This document shows, piece after piece, positions 46,000 through 57,480 of a stretch of 64,000 nucleotides of DNA (position 1 is its first letter; each line of letters starts with the position of its first letter). The notes below the pieces were generated by a model. It was not told the origin of the DNA. It was given only the letters and a program-made list of their open reading frames with translations, and did no database searches. Location: positions 2,108,001-2,172,000 of the forward strand of contig NC_133294.1 of NCBI RefSeq assembly GCF_005239225.2, read 5' to 3'. The DNA comes from Populus alba (lineage: Eukaryota; Streptophyta; Magnoliopsida; Malpighiales; Salicaceae). The position numbers and the translations under genes were made by a program.

Positions 46000-47038
46000 G
46001 GTGTGGGTCGTCCAGTATTGGAGAATATTGACAAATTCCCACTGGAAGACACTTCACCGCCATCATCATGCCGTGGAACGCGATTGATTCTCTTTCTCAG
46101 ATGAGGTTCGAAATAGTACGAGATAAATGTTGAGATCTCCTCAACAATATAGGCCTTACGTATCGAAGCCTCAACATGCGCCTTGTTCTTAACCTTTTTC
46201 TTGAGATTAAACAGGTACCTGCATTGAATTACAATTCAAGTATTTTCAATTAAGAAAACCATAGAAAATACTTCTATATATGAATTACATTGTAACTGTA
46301 ATATCTAACCGTTCGAATGGGTACATCCATCTATACTGGACCAGTCCTCCAGCTTTTGCCTCGAACGGTAGATGTATAGGGAGATGCTCCATTGAGTCAA
46401 AAAATAATGGATGGAATATCGTCTCAAGTTTGCATAGTGTCTCGATGATATTCATTTAAAGCCTCTCAATGTGCTCAACATTCAACTTGCTGGAGCATAT
46501 ATCTCTGAACAAATCATTGATCTCCATTAGTGCATCCCATATTCCCTTTGGCAACAAATCACAAAAAGCTAATGGGATGAGTGTTTGCATAAACACATGG
46601 TAGTCATGACTCTTCATTCCATACAATCTGCAGTCCTCTATATTAACCAGCCTTGATATGTTCGATGCATGTCCATTCGGAAAACGCAGACTCTTAAGCC
46701 ATTTGTAGACTAGCAGTTGTGCGTTTTTCTCTAACACGAAGCTTACCCTTGGTTTTGTGACCCGTGACTCATTATAAACCAACTCCATATTTTTATGGTT
46801 ACAGTATAAAGCTATATCCAATCTAGCCTTGATGTTCTCCTTTGTCTTCCCCTTCACATTCATGACGGTGTTGAAAATTTTCTTAAACATGTTCTTTTCG
46901 ATGTGCATGACGTCAAGGTTATGGCGGAGCAGATTGGTCTTCAAATAAGGAAGCTCCCAAAAGATACTTGGCTTTACCCAATTATGGGTCAAACCAAAAC
47001 CATGAAACTTTTGCAAGGCTCACCTATGATCTCTTATT
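46000..47038 (-). pseudogene. CACTA (En/Spm) TNP2-type transposase fragment
   Basis: The minus-strand frame 47016-46456 codes motifs of the TNP2/DUF4218 region: NLLRHNLDVMHIEKN, DCRLYGMKSHDYHVFMQ, LIPLAFCDLLPKGIW, NDLFRDICS. After a TAA the sequence continues in phase (LCKLETIFHPLFFDSMEHL, VQYRWMYPFER), then across a canonical 91-bp intron (46309-46219, GT...CAG) into YLFNLKKKVKNKAHVEASI and ISTFISYYF. TNP2 transposases cut and move CACTA elements by binding their subterminal repeats. The N-terminal catalytic part and terminal CACTA repeats are not seen; codons upstream of 47016 continue only to about 47038. Confidence 0.88.
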
Positions 47039-47640
47039 TTTCACGAAATAGTGGGTGCTTTCTCCCTCATGTTCTCCATGATCTCAGAAGCTTGGAGAGC
47101 ACCCCAGTTATGCTCCCACATTCTGCCCCATGAGGCTGCCACTTCACCCACGTTCTGACCATGACTGCCACTAGCCCACGTTTTGCATGCCCACCTGGCA
47201 GCCCCATTTGCCATCTCTTGCTTCGTCAGCTGTTGAGTCACTCGTATGCCTTGGACAGTCCTTCGTCCAAGTTTTAGATCGTGCCAAGTTGAGCCCTTGA
47301 CTTGCATAAATTGTTGCATGCTGTCAAATTCGCATTTGCGTGCAAGCTGCTAATTCATGTGCTGTTGAATTTGCATCTGTGTGCAGGTTGCCAATGTCTT
47401 CGCTGCCGAATTCCTCGATAGCCCTTGTTCTTGTCAGCCTATGCCCCTGACGAGTTTTCCTGCGTGGCTTGGACATTCCATCATCCAGCCCATGTTCGTC
47501 AATAATCTGCGCTGCCGATTTACCTTTGACAAACCTATAGCTGCACAAATATGTGCTACCGATTTATCCCACTGTTGGCATAGCTGCCAGCACCCTTAGG
47601 CATTGTTTTGGATAGCCTGCCGAAGCGTGCACCTCGTGCA
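47039..47640. other. GC-richer stretch, not recognised
   Basis: Open frames of 72-92 codons exist on both strands (for example 47041-47319 minus and 47324-47548 minus), but none shows a motif I know and they overlap each other. Composition differs from the AT-rich surroundings. It may be internal DNA of the same CACTA element, which often carries foreign fragments. Confidence 0.35.
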
Positions 47641-48531
47641 CATTTAACACTATTACAGCGACCTTCTATTCCGATAAAATTCTATGTGAAAAATAGGGAA
47701 AGTATTTTTAAATATTTCCATGAAGAATTTATAAGAAGATAAGTATTAATCTTATTGCTCCATTACGTTTTCAAGTGATGTATATCAGATGCCTTGAGAT
47801 GTGCTTGTTAGTTACAGATTCAGATTTGAAAAGATTTAAACATGGCTAACTTTAGACTCCTGGATTGATAAGACCTTTCGAGAATATGCATTCGAGAGAG
47901 AGAAAGAGAAACGAGGATCCAATTGTGAATAAATTTGAGAAAAAGGGACTGAACTGAATTATATGTACAAAATTGCAATTAAAAAACTAGGGGAGACTTC
48001 GCCATTGACCAGAGACTCCATTTATTCCATGTTTTGAATTTTCAACCCTGCTGTGGGTCATCTTGTAGTTCCAATTTTTCTGAGGAATTGGACAGGCAAT
48101 TTTGTGTTTCTCCATGAATATTAATTCAGGTCGCCAAGTCTTCAAACCAAACGACTTTTGTATAAGCCAATGTGTTCATGCATGTCTTCCACAAGTCTTG
48201 GCAGAATTTTTTATATTTCTTATGAAAAGTGGGGAAGTTGAGGCTGTTAGTAATCATAAGTGGGGAAATTAGGCACTTAGAATTATTCCGACAGAGAAGT
48301 CACCATTTCCCGCCGGGTACTCGCACCATCATGCATGAAACTAAAAGGAATCCCACTTTAACTTTTGAGTAATGTAGATTTACTTCTTAAATTCTAGATT
48401 TGTTTCATGTAAGTTTTCAGTTTAAATGCTATAAATTTCAAGATTATTAAAAGTTAATTTTAGAATCCTGGAGAATTAAGAATTAATGAAGCTTATCTAA
48501 AATTGTTAATTTTAGAATTAATTCAGGTATT
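47641..48531. repeat. duplicated CRK-type 5' flank
   Basis: About 47990-48300 repeats elements found at 45770-45870, 42570-42640 and 48990-49100 (TTTTGAATTTTCAAC, TGTGTTTCTCCATGAATATT, AAGTCTTCAAACCAAAC). It precedes the start of the CRK pseudogene. Confidence 0.6.
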
Positions 48532-48539
48532 TATAAAAA
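48532..48539 (+). promoter_or_regulatory. TATA-like box before the CRK pseudogene start
   Basis: TATAAAAA, followed by TCACAAAGAGAAAG as in the leader of the gene at 44426; the ATG is 26 bp downstream. Confidence 0.5.
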
Positions 48540-48595
48540 TCACAAAGAGAAAGTGGGGTTCAGCAATGCCTATGGCAGCGTCAAAATTACTTTAA

Positions 48596-49430
48596 CAAAA
48601 AGATTTCTTTTTCACAAGGAGGTTTTCCTTTAACAAAATTGCAATGGCAATTAATATTTAATGTTGCTACGAGTTAGCTTTGAAAAATATGTGAAACATT
48701 AACGGCATCCTACACTACAAGTTAGCTTTGAAAAATATGTGAAACATTAAAGGCATAGGATGGGCTAATTAAGGAGACATGTAGAGTAAGTTTATTAAAC
48801 AATATTTAATGTTGCTAGAGGATATACTAGGGTGGCCAAATATTATATCATTTAATTTATTTGATTACTAAATATTATTTAGGTAGAAGTAAAAGAAGAA
48901 ATGACTTATAATTTTAAAAATTATCAAGTCAAAATTTCAAAATTTTGGTTTAATTTTTCATGATCTAATATGGTGAGCTTATATTCCGATAAAATAATTT
49001 TGGTTTTGAATTTCCAACACTGCTGTGGAAGTGGACCAACAATTCTGTGTTTCTCCAAGAATATTCATATTCACAAGTCTTCAAACCAAACAAGTCTATA
49101 GTCTTTATTGTGAAAGGCAATGTGTACATGTCTTCCACGGTCTTTCCAGATTTTTCCATAGAAATTATGCAGTCAACAAATACACCAACAGAAAATTTCA
49201 CACGGAGATACTTTTATTATTGTAAATTCAATAAAAACAAATATGCAATATATAATATATATATTGTATAAATATATTTATTCTGGAAAAACAAATTCCC
49301 AGAATATTGTTTGTCCATTTATTCAATAACTCGGCCAATTCTGTTCAAACCCAGATGTTGACAGGCATCCGTTCTTTTCTTTTTTTTTCTATATGTTCAC
49401 GTCGTTTTTTTTTTTTTTTTTTCTATGTGT
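48596..49430. other. insert inside the pseudogene's first exon
   Basis: It includes another copy of CRK 5'-flanking sequence (about 48990-49180: CCAACACTGCTGTGGAAGT, TTTCTCCAAGAATATT) and two long T runs (about 49379-49388 and 49405-49421) just before the coding homology resumes. It contains a near-duplicate pair: TTAGCTTTGAAAAATATGTG occurs at about 48674 and 48722. This points to tandem duplication followed by deletion rather than a single clean transposon. Confidence 0.55.
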
Positions 49431-50070
49431 TTGCATAAGAAATGCTAGTGATTTCTTGGTAAGACTCTGTCCAAACTTTGTGGAGGCAGTCGGAGGGTTA
49501 GATAACTGTATGGTACGCTACACAAACCGCTCCATATTTAATCGCATGGAGAAAGGACCTTATTTTTGGGTGTATGATGATCGAGTTAATGTCTCTGATG
49601 TAGTCGGGTTCAATCAGTCACGGATGACTTTGTTAGGTAGGCTGAGCGATCAAGCAGCCGCAGGTGATTCTCGTTACAAGTATGCAATGGATCAAATAGA
49701 TGTCCCGAAGAACTTTCAAAAAATATATGCACTTGTACAGTGTACTCCTGATTTATCTGCTTCGGAATGCAGGGATTGCCTGTATAATGCTTCAGGACTT
49801 ATTCCACGGTGTTGTGATGCAAGACAGGGAGGAAGAGTTATTTATCCAAGCTGTAATTTTAGGTATGAAATAGACCGTTTCTATGACCCTCCGACTAATT
49901 CAATCCCGCCACCACCAGATTCAACTTCGAATTATACAGTTCCATCACCACCAGCTTCAACTTCACAAGGTATGGGCACAACTTAAAGCATGACTAGATG
50001 AAATATTTTTCTTCAACTATTTTGAAATTGAGTATGTGAGCTAAGGCTGTTAAAGATTTGATTCAATTAA

Positions 50071-50075
50071 TGATC
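50071..50075. repeat. solo LTR target-site duplication, left
   Basis: TGATC, identical to 52139-52143. Confidence 0.88.
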
Positions 50076-52138
50076 TGTCGCACCCGACATCACGAGGGTC
50101 CTAAAAATAATTCTTTATTATGGAAAAAAGAACATATTTCTGGCATCTGGTTCTTTTAGAAAAAAAGGTCTTGTCTAAGGAGTCACCATCTAGTATTATG
50201 GTCACTAGAAACCCTAACTGGTCAACAGAGATTCTATGGCTCGAGATTAGTTACGTAAAAGGAAACATATTATCATCCCTTAAACGTTCTGCTTAAGGCA
50301 GACTGCATTGTTGGTTTTGTCTTAAATTGCTAAATATTTATTAATTTATGTTATGATGATTTGTTTATAATATTCCTGACTTTGGCGTCAGTGAATATTC
50401 GAGCTTGAATAATTCCAACTCTGGCGTTGGTAAAAATTCGTAGCTACAAAAAAAAATTAGATCAATATTTTTATTCCCTACTCTAGCGCCAGTGAATAAA
50501 TAAAAATAAATTTATTTTTACGCATGCACATATTTTTTTTTCTAGCTAAATAAAATAAAAATACAATGAATAAAAATAATATAAATTTAAACCGGTATTT
50601 TTATTCCTGACTCTAGCGTCAATGAATAAACTAATACATTTACATTATTTTTATTCATGCATACACTTTTTTATTTTTCTGTTTTTTTTATTTCTTTTAT
50701 ATATTTTTATTTTTTGGGCTAGGCTGGACACCGCAGGCCCAGCCGGGTCACAGGCTTGACCCGGCTGGCCATTATTTTTTCACCAGCAGCCGTGCGTGAG
50801 CAGTTCAAGCACGCCGCTATAGGAGCATATAATTAAAATGCAAGAAGAAAGGAAAGCGCAACTTACCTGGTGCTGGAAGTGGCGATCCAGATTTTTCAGT
50901 CTTTCTTGGTTGTCTATCCTTGCCTCATGATCCCTGCGTTCGTTCGTTCCCCTTCTGTCGGTGTTCCTGGAATCTGCTACTTGCAAACGAAGATGGCGGT
51001 GTGGAAGGGCTGTTCCACCAACACTTCTTCCTCTCCTCTGTTTTAGCTTTCCTTGTTCTGTCGTCTTCTTCTTTTCTGTTTCGGTTTGTTCCCCTGCTCG
51101 TCGTCTTTTTTGTGCTCTCTGTTTACTTCTTCCGTGTTCTTCCCCACGGTTTTTTCGTTCTCAGTCGCTCTCTATCTCTCCCTTTCTCCGTGGCCTCCTC
51201 TGTTTCTTTGAGAAGAAACAGGGGAAGGAAAGTCTGCTACCCTGGTTTCTCTCGGTTCCCCTCTGCTCAGGACGAAGGAGATGGTAATAAAAGCATGACG
51301 TTCTGCCGGTTCAACGTGAGCTCCCTCTGGTTTTTCTCTTCTTTTTTTTAGTTTCTTCTACCTCTGTTTTCTTCTTTCTATCCTCCGTTCTGCCCCTTTC
51401 TCCTCACTGGCGTTTTCTTCTTCTCTGGTTTTATTCCCCCTTAGAATGCCATGCAGTCGACCGTGCCTCTGTTTTAATGCAGGAGTAAAGGCAGCAGTTT
51501 TTTTCTTTTTTTCCGGTGAAGAAGATGAACAACGTGAGGTTATTTTGCGTTTTGGACCTTGATGTTTTGAAAGTTTGCAGTCCAGTCCTCGGGTAAATTG
51601 CAATTGAAACCCTGCATCTCAGCACCATTTACAAATTGGTCCTTGGGTTTTATTTCTTTCAAATTTGACAAGAATCAGTCCTATACTTTGATACTTTTTC
51701 AATTAAGTCCCTGATTTAATTAATTTAATTAAATCCAAGTCCAATTAAATCTCAAAACTTATCAATTCTCCAATTAAACCCTTAATTGGATTAATTAAAT
51801 TAATTTCAAGCTTAATTAAGTCTCAAAACTTATCAATTCTCTAATTAAACCCTTAATTGGATTAATTAAATTAATTCCAAGCTCAATTAAGTCTCAAAAC
51901 TTATCAATTCTCCAATTAAACCCTTGATTGGATTAATTAGATTAATTCCATAGTTTTAATTAAGCCCCAAAACTTCCAATCATGTTGCATTTAACCCTAA
52001 TTTTAATTCATTCTTTATTTATTTCATTTTACTTGTTTTTCCGTCATTATTATTTTTTTTTTCATTTTTTTTATCCTTTTCAGTAAATAAAATAATAATA
52101 ATAATTAAAATAAAATAGTTAAAAATTGAATTATGACA
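50076..52138. mobile_element. 2063-bp solo LTR, family 1, complete
   Basis: Begins TGTCGCACCCGAC, ends TTGAATTATGACA, and is flanked by TGATC on both sides, so both termini are fixed. No internal retrotransposon DNA is present: recombination between two LTRs is the usual origin. It contains repeated CTCTGGCGTTGGT-like phrases (about 50380-50640), a GC-rich block with GGCTGGCCATTATTTTTTC, a pyrimidine-rich block, and three tandem units of about 75 bp at 51740-51960 (TCTCAAAACTTATCAATTCT). The pyrimidine-rich open frames, up to 143 codons, are not supported as genes. Orientation of transcription is uncertain. Confidence 0.9.
51740..51960. repeat. tandem units in the solo LTR
   Basis: The phrase TCTCAAAACTTATCAATTCT recurs at about 51752, 51822 and 51892, each followed by AATTAAACCCTTAATTGG or a variant; spacing is 70 bp. 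Related repeats in inverse lie at 19200-19330. Confidence 0.85.
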
Positions 52139-52143
52139 TGATC
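52139..52143. repeat. solo LTR target-site duplication, right
   Basis: TGATC, identical to 50071-50075. Confidence 0.88.
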
Positions 52144-53120
52144 TATTCCCAGCAATTTAGAAGTTAACCTTTTGATATTGACTTAACTTACTATGTTACT
52201 ACTTGTTACTTATTAGACATATCTATAAATTCATTCTAAACATGTGTAAATCAGATTTCATTTCTGGTTTTTAGGAAAGAAGGGCAAGAAGAGGAATGTC
52301 ATCATCATCGTTGTCATTGTTCCAATAGCTGTTTCTGTGATTCTTATAGTTTGCGTTTGCATCTTCTTAAGAGCCAGGAAGCAGAAGGAGGAAGAGGAAG
52401 TTAAAGGTAATTTCAGAGGCTATTTCAAATGTTAAGGACATAAAACCAAGCTTTTTATGGCTTAGCATTCTCAAACTGAAGCTTTAAATTACTTTGTTAG
52501 AAAACACCATCTTTTATATGAAGAAATGTTTCAATCAAGCCCTTCGGAGAAGCAGCCTTTTCATTTGCTTATGCGTTAGGATTGCTTTGGTGTAGATTTA
52601 TATGAAATGGAAGATGTGGAATTGTTCCAGCTTGATTTTGGCACTGTCAGAGAAGCAACAGGTAACTTCTCCGAGGATAATAAACTCGGACAAGGAGGAT
52701 TTGGCACCGTGTACAAGTTAAGGGAAAATCATTCACCTGTCAAATATGATTCCACTTCAGACATTTGGTAATTTTGGACTAGATTCAGTTTGTTCTACAC
52801 ATTGCTGATTTTGACATGATTTCAGGGCACACTTGCTAATGGACAAGATATAGCTGTAAAAAGGTTGTCTAGGACATCTGGACAAGGAGAGCTAGAATTC
52901 AAGAGCGAGGTCATGTTAGTTGCCAAGCTTCAGCACCGGAATCTGGTCAGACTCCTGGGTTTCTGCTTCGAGAAAGAAGAAAGGATTCTTGTCTATGAGT
53001 TTCTCCCCAACTCGAGCCTCAACAACTTGATATTTGGTATATTCGTCATTCGGTTCCTTGATAAAGTTTGAACATGTAATCTCCATGGTCAGTTCAGGTA
53101 ATTTATCTCGTTCTAGTTGA

Positions 53121-53366
<246 letters not shown>

Positions 53367-54029
53367 TAAGTATATACTGCCAGTCTGCCACAAATTTTCA
53401 AAATATAATAAATTGATAGGACAAAAATGAAATAATTTATAGTAGATTTTCTGCGGCCATTGTTTAATCTAGAATATGGCTCCAGAATATGTTATCCGTG
53501 GACATTTCTCAGTTAAATCAGATGTATATAGCTTCGGTGTCTTAGTTTTAGAAATTGTTAGTGGTCGAAAGATTGGTGGCAGCGGCATAGGAGACGATGG
53601 AGAGGACCTTCTAACCCATGTAAGCATCAACAGTGATTAATTTTATTGATTCTGTTTGAATAATGTGCATGAACTTTATCTAAATTTTTGCAGTCATGGA
53701 GAAAATGGAATGAAGGGACACCTTTAGACATGATAGATCCTACCTTGAATATTGGTCCAAGAAGTGAAATTATGAGATGCATCAACATCGGATTAGTTTG
53801 TGTTCAGGAAAATGAAGCCCTAAGACCAACTATGGCTCAAGTTTCTATGATGCTTAGTAACTACTCTGTCACTCTCGCAGCACCCTCAAAACCTGCATTT
53901 TTTATGCACGGAGAAACGTCGATTCTGCCATTGATGAATGCTTCAATGTTAACTGAGTCGGATGAATCCAGAACTAAATCTCCCCAGTGGTCTAACAATG
54001 AGGTTTCCATCTCTGAGATAGACCCTTGA

Positions 54030-55338
54030 TGACATCCAAAGGTAATGGGCAAGTTACTAAGCATGTTGGTGGTGCAACTTTGCTTCAAATTAAGTCACAT
54101 CATTATTCGTTTTGGTGGAAGCAGAAGCTGTGTTTTTTTGTTGAACTTGAAGCCAAATGCTGTGGTGCAATAAGAAAAGAATAAAAAAGAAGGACCATGT
54201 TAGATTTCCGGATTGTTCAATTAGGTCCTTCGTTATATTGCTAATGCCTTATAATTATTGTTCCTTTCTTATTTTAAATTCGACATGGAATACAAATGCG
54301 CCTGCTACTTCTTAGATATTTTTGTTAGCAATATTTGCTAAATTTTATACATTTAACTGGATAGTTGTCGCTATTTGTTGTGAGTTTGGTAAAAAAAATT
54401 TAATGTAATAAAATGATGTTTAGACTGTGCTAATCATTTTAAGGAAGCAATAAATATTTAATACCTGGTCATTAACATAGCTGTGTACAATAAATTCAGT
54501 TAATTTAATAATATAATAATAAAAAAGAAGCATTGATAATAATAAAAAATACAATAAAAAAATAAAAATTAAATCTGATAAAAAAAAACTAAAAAGAGAT
54601 GAAATCGTAAAAAAAAAATTTAATTAAAAATAGTTGAATAAACCTTCCTTGCATATATAGGAATAGTTGTCGTCATTATAAGGTCCTTGTAGACTAGAAG
54701 AAAATCTGATTTGATTTGGATTTTTTTTACTACTGTCCTTTTATTTTCTTGTTAATTTGAACAACTAATAAAGCTATTTTTTTTGTATTGCTGATTTAAT
54801 TATTTTTCTTGTTTGTTTTAAAAAATAAATTACTGATTTTCTATCCTTCTAACATTGAAAAAAAACAAGCCTTATAAAATTGCTATAAGACCAAAGACAT
54901 TAGCCCTTTGATTCACATGAGTTGAACTTTTTTAAGATTTGGATTCGATGAATTAAAGAAGGTTATCCTCCTTAACTTTCCAAACTTCTCTAAATTTATT
55001 TTTGTGAAAAAGCCCCTCAGTATCTTTTTAAGCTACTTGTAAAAAACATACTGAGGGAATTAACGAGGTTGATGTGAACCGTTTCATGCCTAGAAGATTT
55101 GAGATTAACGAGGGAATCCCATCAGCTACACGAGCTCAAATAAATAAAAACTGGCTTGCCCTGTCAAGCTTGTAACCTATATTTTGCGTGCACAATTTTG
55201 ATGGGTACTTGATTTAGTCCAGAAGTACATGGACCATCATAACATATATATTTTCATTAGATGGGCCATCCCTATATTGGACAACTAGAAACTTTTAGAT
55301 TTAATTTTGTAGACTTCAATTTTTATATATATATATAC
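54030..55338. other. 3' flank and AT-rich spacer
   Basis: No gene is recognised after the pseudogene stop at 54029. The sequence is mostly A/T-rich repeats with no element termini that I can fix. Confidence 0.5.
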
Positions 55339-56929
55339 TAGATATATAACCCGCGCGATGCCACAGGTCATTTTTTTGTATAAAAAAATATTAAAAAAAC
55401 AAAAATTTAAAAATCTTGGGTTTTTCTGCAAAGCTATACCCAAGAATCTTGGGTTTAACTGCAACGTCTGACCTAAGAGTAATATTTATTAATATTAATA
55501 ATAAAATTAAACTTGCATGACTCAAGTTTAAGTGAGCCTGACTGCAACACCGGACCCAAGAATATTGGATGTGGATCTGGCTATAAGGTCGTGTCGTAAA
55601 AGTGTGATAATTAAATAGATTAATTAAAAAAAAACAAAGAAAAAAAAATCAACAGGAAGGAAAAAAACTAATGAAGAAAAGGAAAAAAAATGAATTAATT
55701 GGGTGTTAACCCTTTAAACCAAGTTATCCCGTAAAACCTGGGATTTGCGTCATGAAAGTTTGATAACTAAATAGAAAAAAAATGATGGGTTTACCCAGAA
55801 TTAACTGGGTTAACCCATCAAACCAAGTTAATCCGTCAAGTCCAGGATATGTGTCATGAAAGTATGAAAGTCTGATAATTAAATAGAAAGAAAATTAACT
55901 TTAACAAACTAAACTAAATAAAAAAATAACTCGTCAAATCAGGTTAACCCATCAAACCCGAGATCCGTATCATGAAAATCTGATAACTAAAATAAAAACA
56001 TTAACATTAACAAACTAAATTAAACAAAAAAAATTAATTAAAAAAATTAAAAAAGAAAAAAAAAGCTAATATTGTGGTAATCCATAGTGTATTTTTTTAA
56101 AAAAAAAAAGCTACAAAGCTAAGTTCTCAACCAGATCAATATAAAAAAACCCGACAAAGACTATTTTTTTTTAAAAGAGGAAGTCAATTTTAGGTAAAAT
56201 AAATGAAAAAAAAATCTAAACAAAAGCGAAAAAAAAACACGTGGGGAAAGCTACAATGTTTTAAAGAAATAAACAAAAAAAACTAAAATTTCAACCAGCT
56301 CAATAGTAAAAAAAGAAAATCAACAAAAATAATTCTGAAAAAAAACAAAAAAAAAGAAAATATGTAAAAAATGACAATTTTGGAAAAAAAGAAAAACATA
56401 AAAAAAAATAAAAAATAAAACATGTGGGGAAAGCTAAAGCTAGATTATCGGTCAGTTCAATATTGAAAAAAATAAATTCGATAAAGATAATTTTTTAAAA
56501 AAATATGTGGGGAAACACTGCAACAAAACAAAAACTATGTAGGGGAAACACTTTAGCAATCCATATTATTTAAAAAAAAAAAAAAACTGCAAAGCTAAAT
56601 TCTGAACCAACTTAATATAAAAAAAAATAAAATCTACCAAGACCATTTTGAAAAAAAAAAGAATAAATAAATCATAAAAAAAAAACAATGTATGAGAATA
56701 TTATAGCAATCCACAATGTTTTAAAGAAAAAAAACTATATAGTTAAATTTTCAACAAGCTCAATATTTAAAAAAATTAGTAAAGATAATTTTGAAAAAAA
56801 AAATAAAAAAAGAAAAAAAAAGAAGAAGAAGTCAATTTTGGGTAAAAAAAAGGAGAAAAAAACATGTAAAAAAGAAGAAGAAACAAAAGCGAAAAAAAAA
56901 TACTACAAATCCTACGCATTTTAGAGTTC

Positions 56930-56965
<36 letters not shown>
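55339..56965. repeat. A-rich element with degenerate internal repeats
   Basis: It begins CTAGATATATAACCCGCGCGATG and ends in a (TA)n run (about 56934-56965). The first 700 bp carry variants of AACCCATCAAACCAAGTTA and TCATGAAAGT...TGATAACTAAATAG. The rest holds about five degenerate units centred on a phrase like GCTAAATTTTCAACCAGCTC (about 56111, 56250, 56432, 56587, 56731), spaced 139-182 bp. Lysine-rich open frames arise from poly(A) stretches. The class of element is unknown to me; A-rich, non-coding structure suggests a non-autonomous repeat. Confidence 0.6.
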
Positions 56966-56969
<4 letters not shown>

Positions 56970-57214
56970 TGATATCGTATTATTAATTAAAAAAATAATA
57001 TTTTATAGTTATCCTAGAAGCCCATAACTCAAGCCTTAATCTATATACAAAAGCCTTGGTAGGCATGATAACTATGTTACTATAAAAAATATTTTTAAAT
57101 TTAATTTGATCCATTTTAAAATTCAAGTGATTTTCGAATGTGCAACCAAAATTAATTTCCATCTCCTAGCAATTTTATAACACTCCCCATGTTCTTGCCT
57201 GATATATCATGCAG
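56966..57214. other. AT-rich spacer
   Basis: No feature recognised. Confidence 0.45.
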
Positions 57215-57480
57215 ATTGTGGGCTATGCTCATTCCCCAAAGTCTACTCGATTGGGCTAAACTAAGACCTCTTCGCCGATCCTCTCTAATCAGAATCAAAA
57301 TTTGTGTGTGGTTGGGTTAAACTGAGATCCCTTTCGCCGATCCCCTTTAACCAGAACAAAAATCTGTGCGTAGCTCGGTCAACCTGGAATCCTATTTAGC
57401 GACTCCTTTCAACCAAAGCTGAAATCTTTATGTGGTGGTTAACCTAAAATCCCATATGGCGATCCCTTGTAACCAAAAAT
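57215..57480. repeat. four tandem units of about 60-65 bp
   Basis: Each unit has the shape GG(G)TTAAAC...GATCC...GCCGATCCC...TTTAACCAGAA, e.g. CTTCGCCGATCCTCTCTAAT, TTTCGCCGATCCCCTTTAAC, TTTAGCGACTCCTTTCAAC and ATGGCGATCCCTTGTAAC. Units differ by 20-30 percent, so the array is old. It precedes family 2 LTR DNA. Confidence 0.8.

Noticed and set aside
47041..47548. Minus-strand frames of 92 and 74 codons
   Set aside because: No recognisable motif, no splice context, and they overlap plus-strand frames of similar size; left as unrecognised DNA.
50920..51351. 143-codon plus-strand frame
   Set aside because: It lies within the complete solo LTR; composition is pyrimidine-driven and the frame is not kept in the other family copies.
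56688..56924. Lysine-rich 78-codon frame
   Set aside because: Produced by poly(A) tracts in an A-rich repeat.
57059..57063. TAGGC as a possible TSD partner of TAGGC after the LTR end at 59404
   Set aside because: The following base does not give a TG terminus, and five bases can match by chance.
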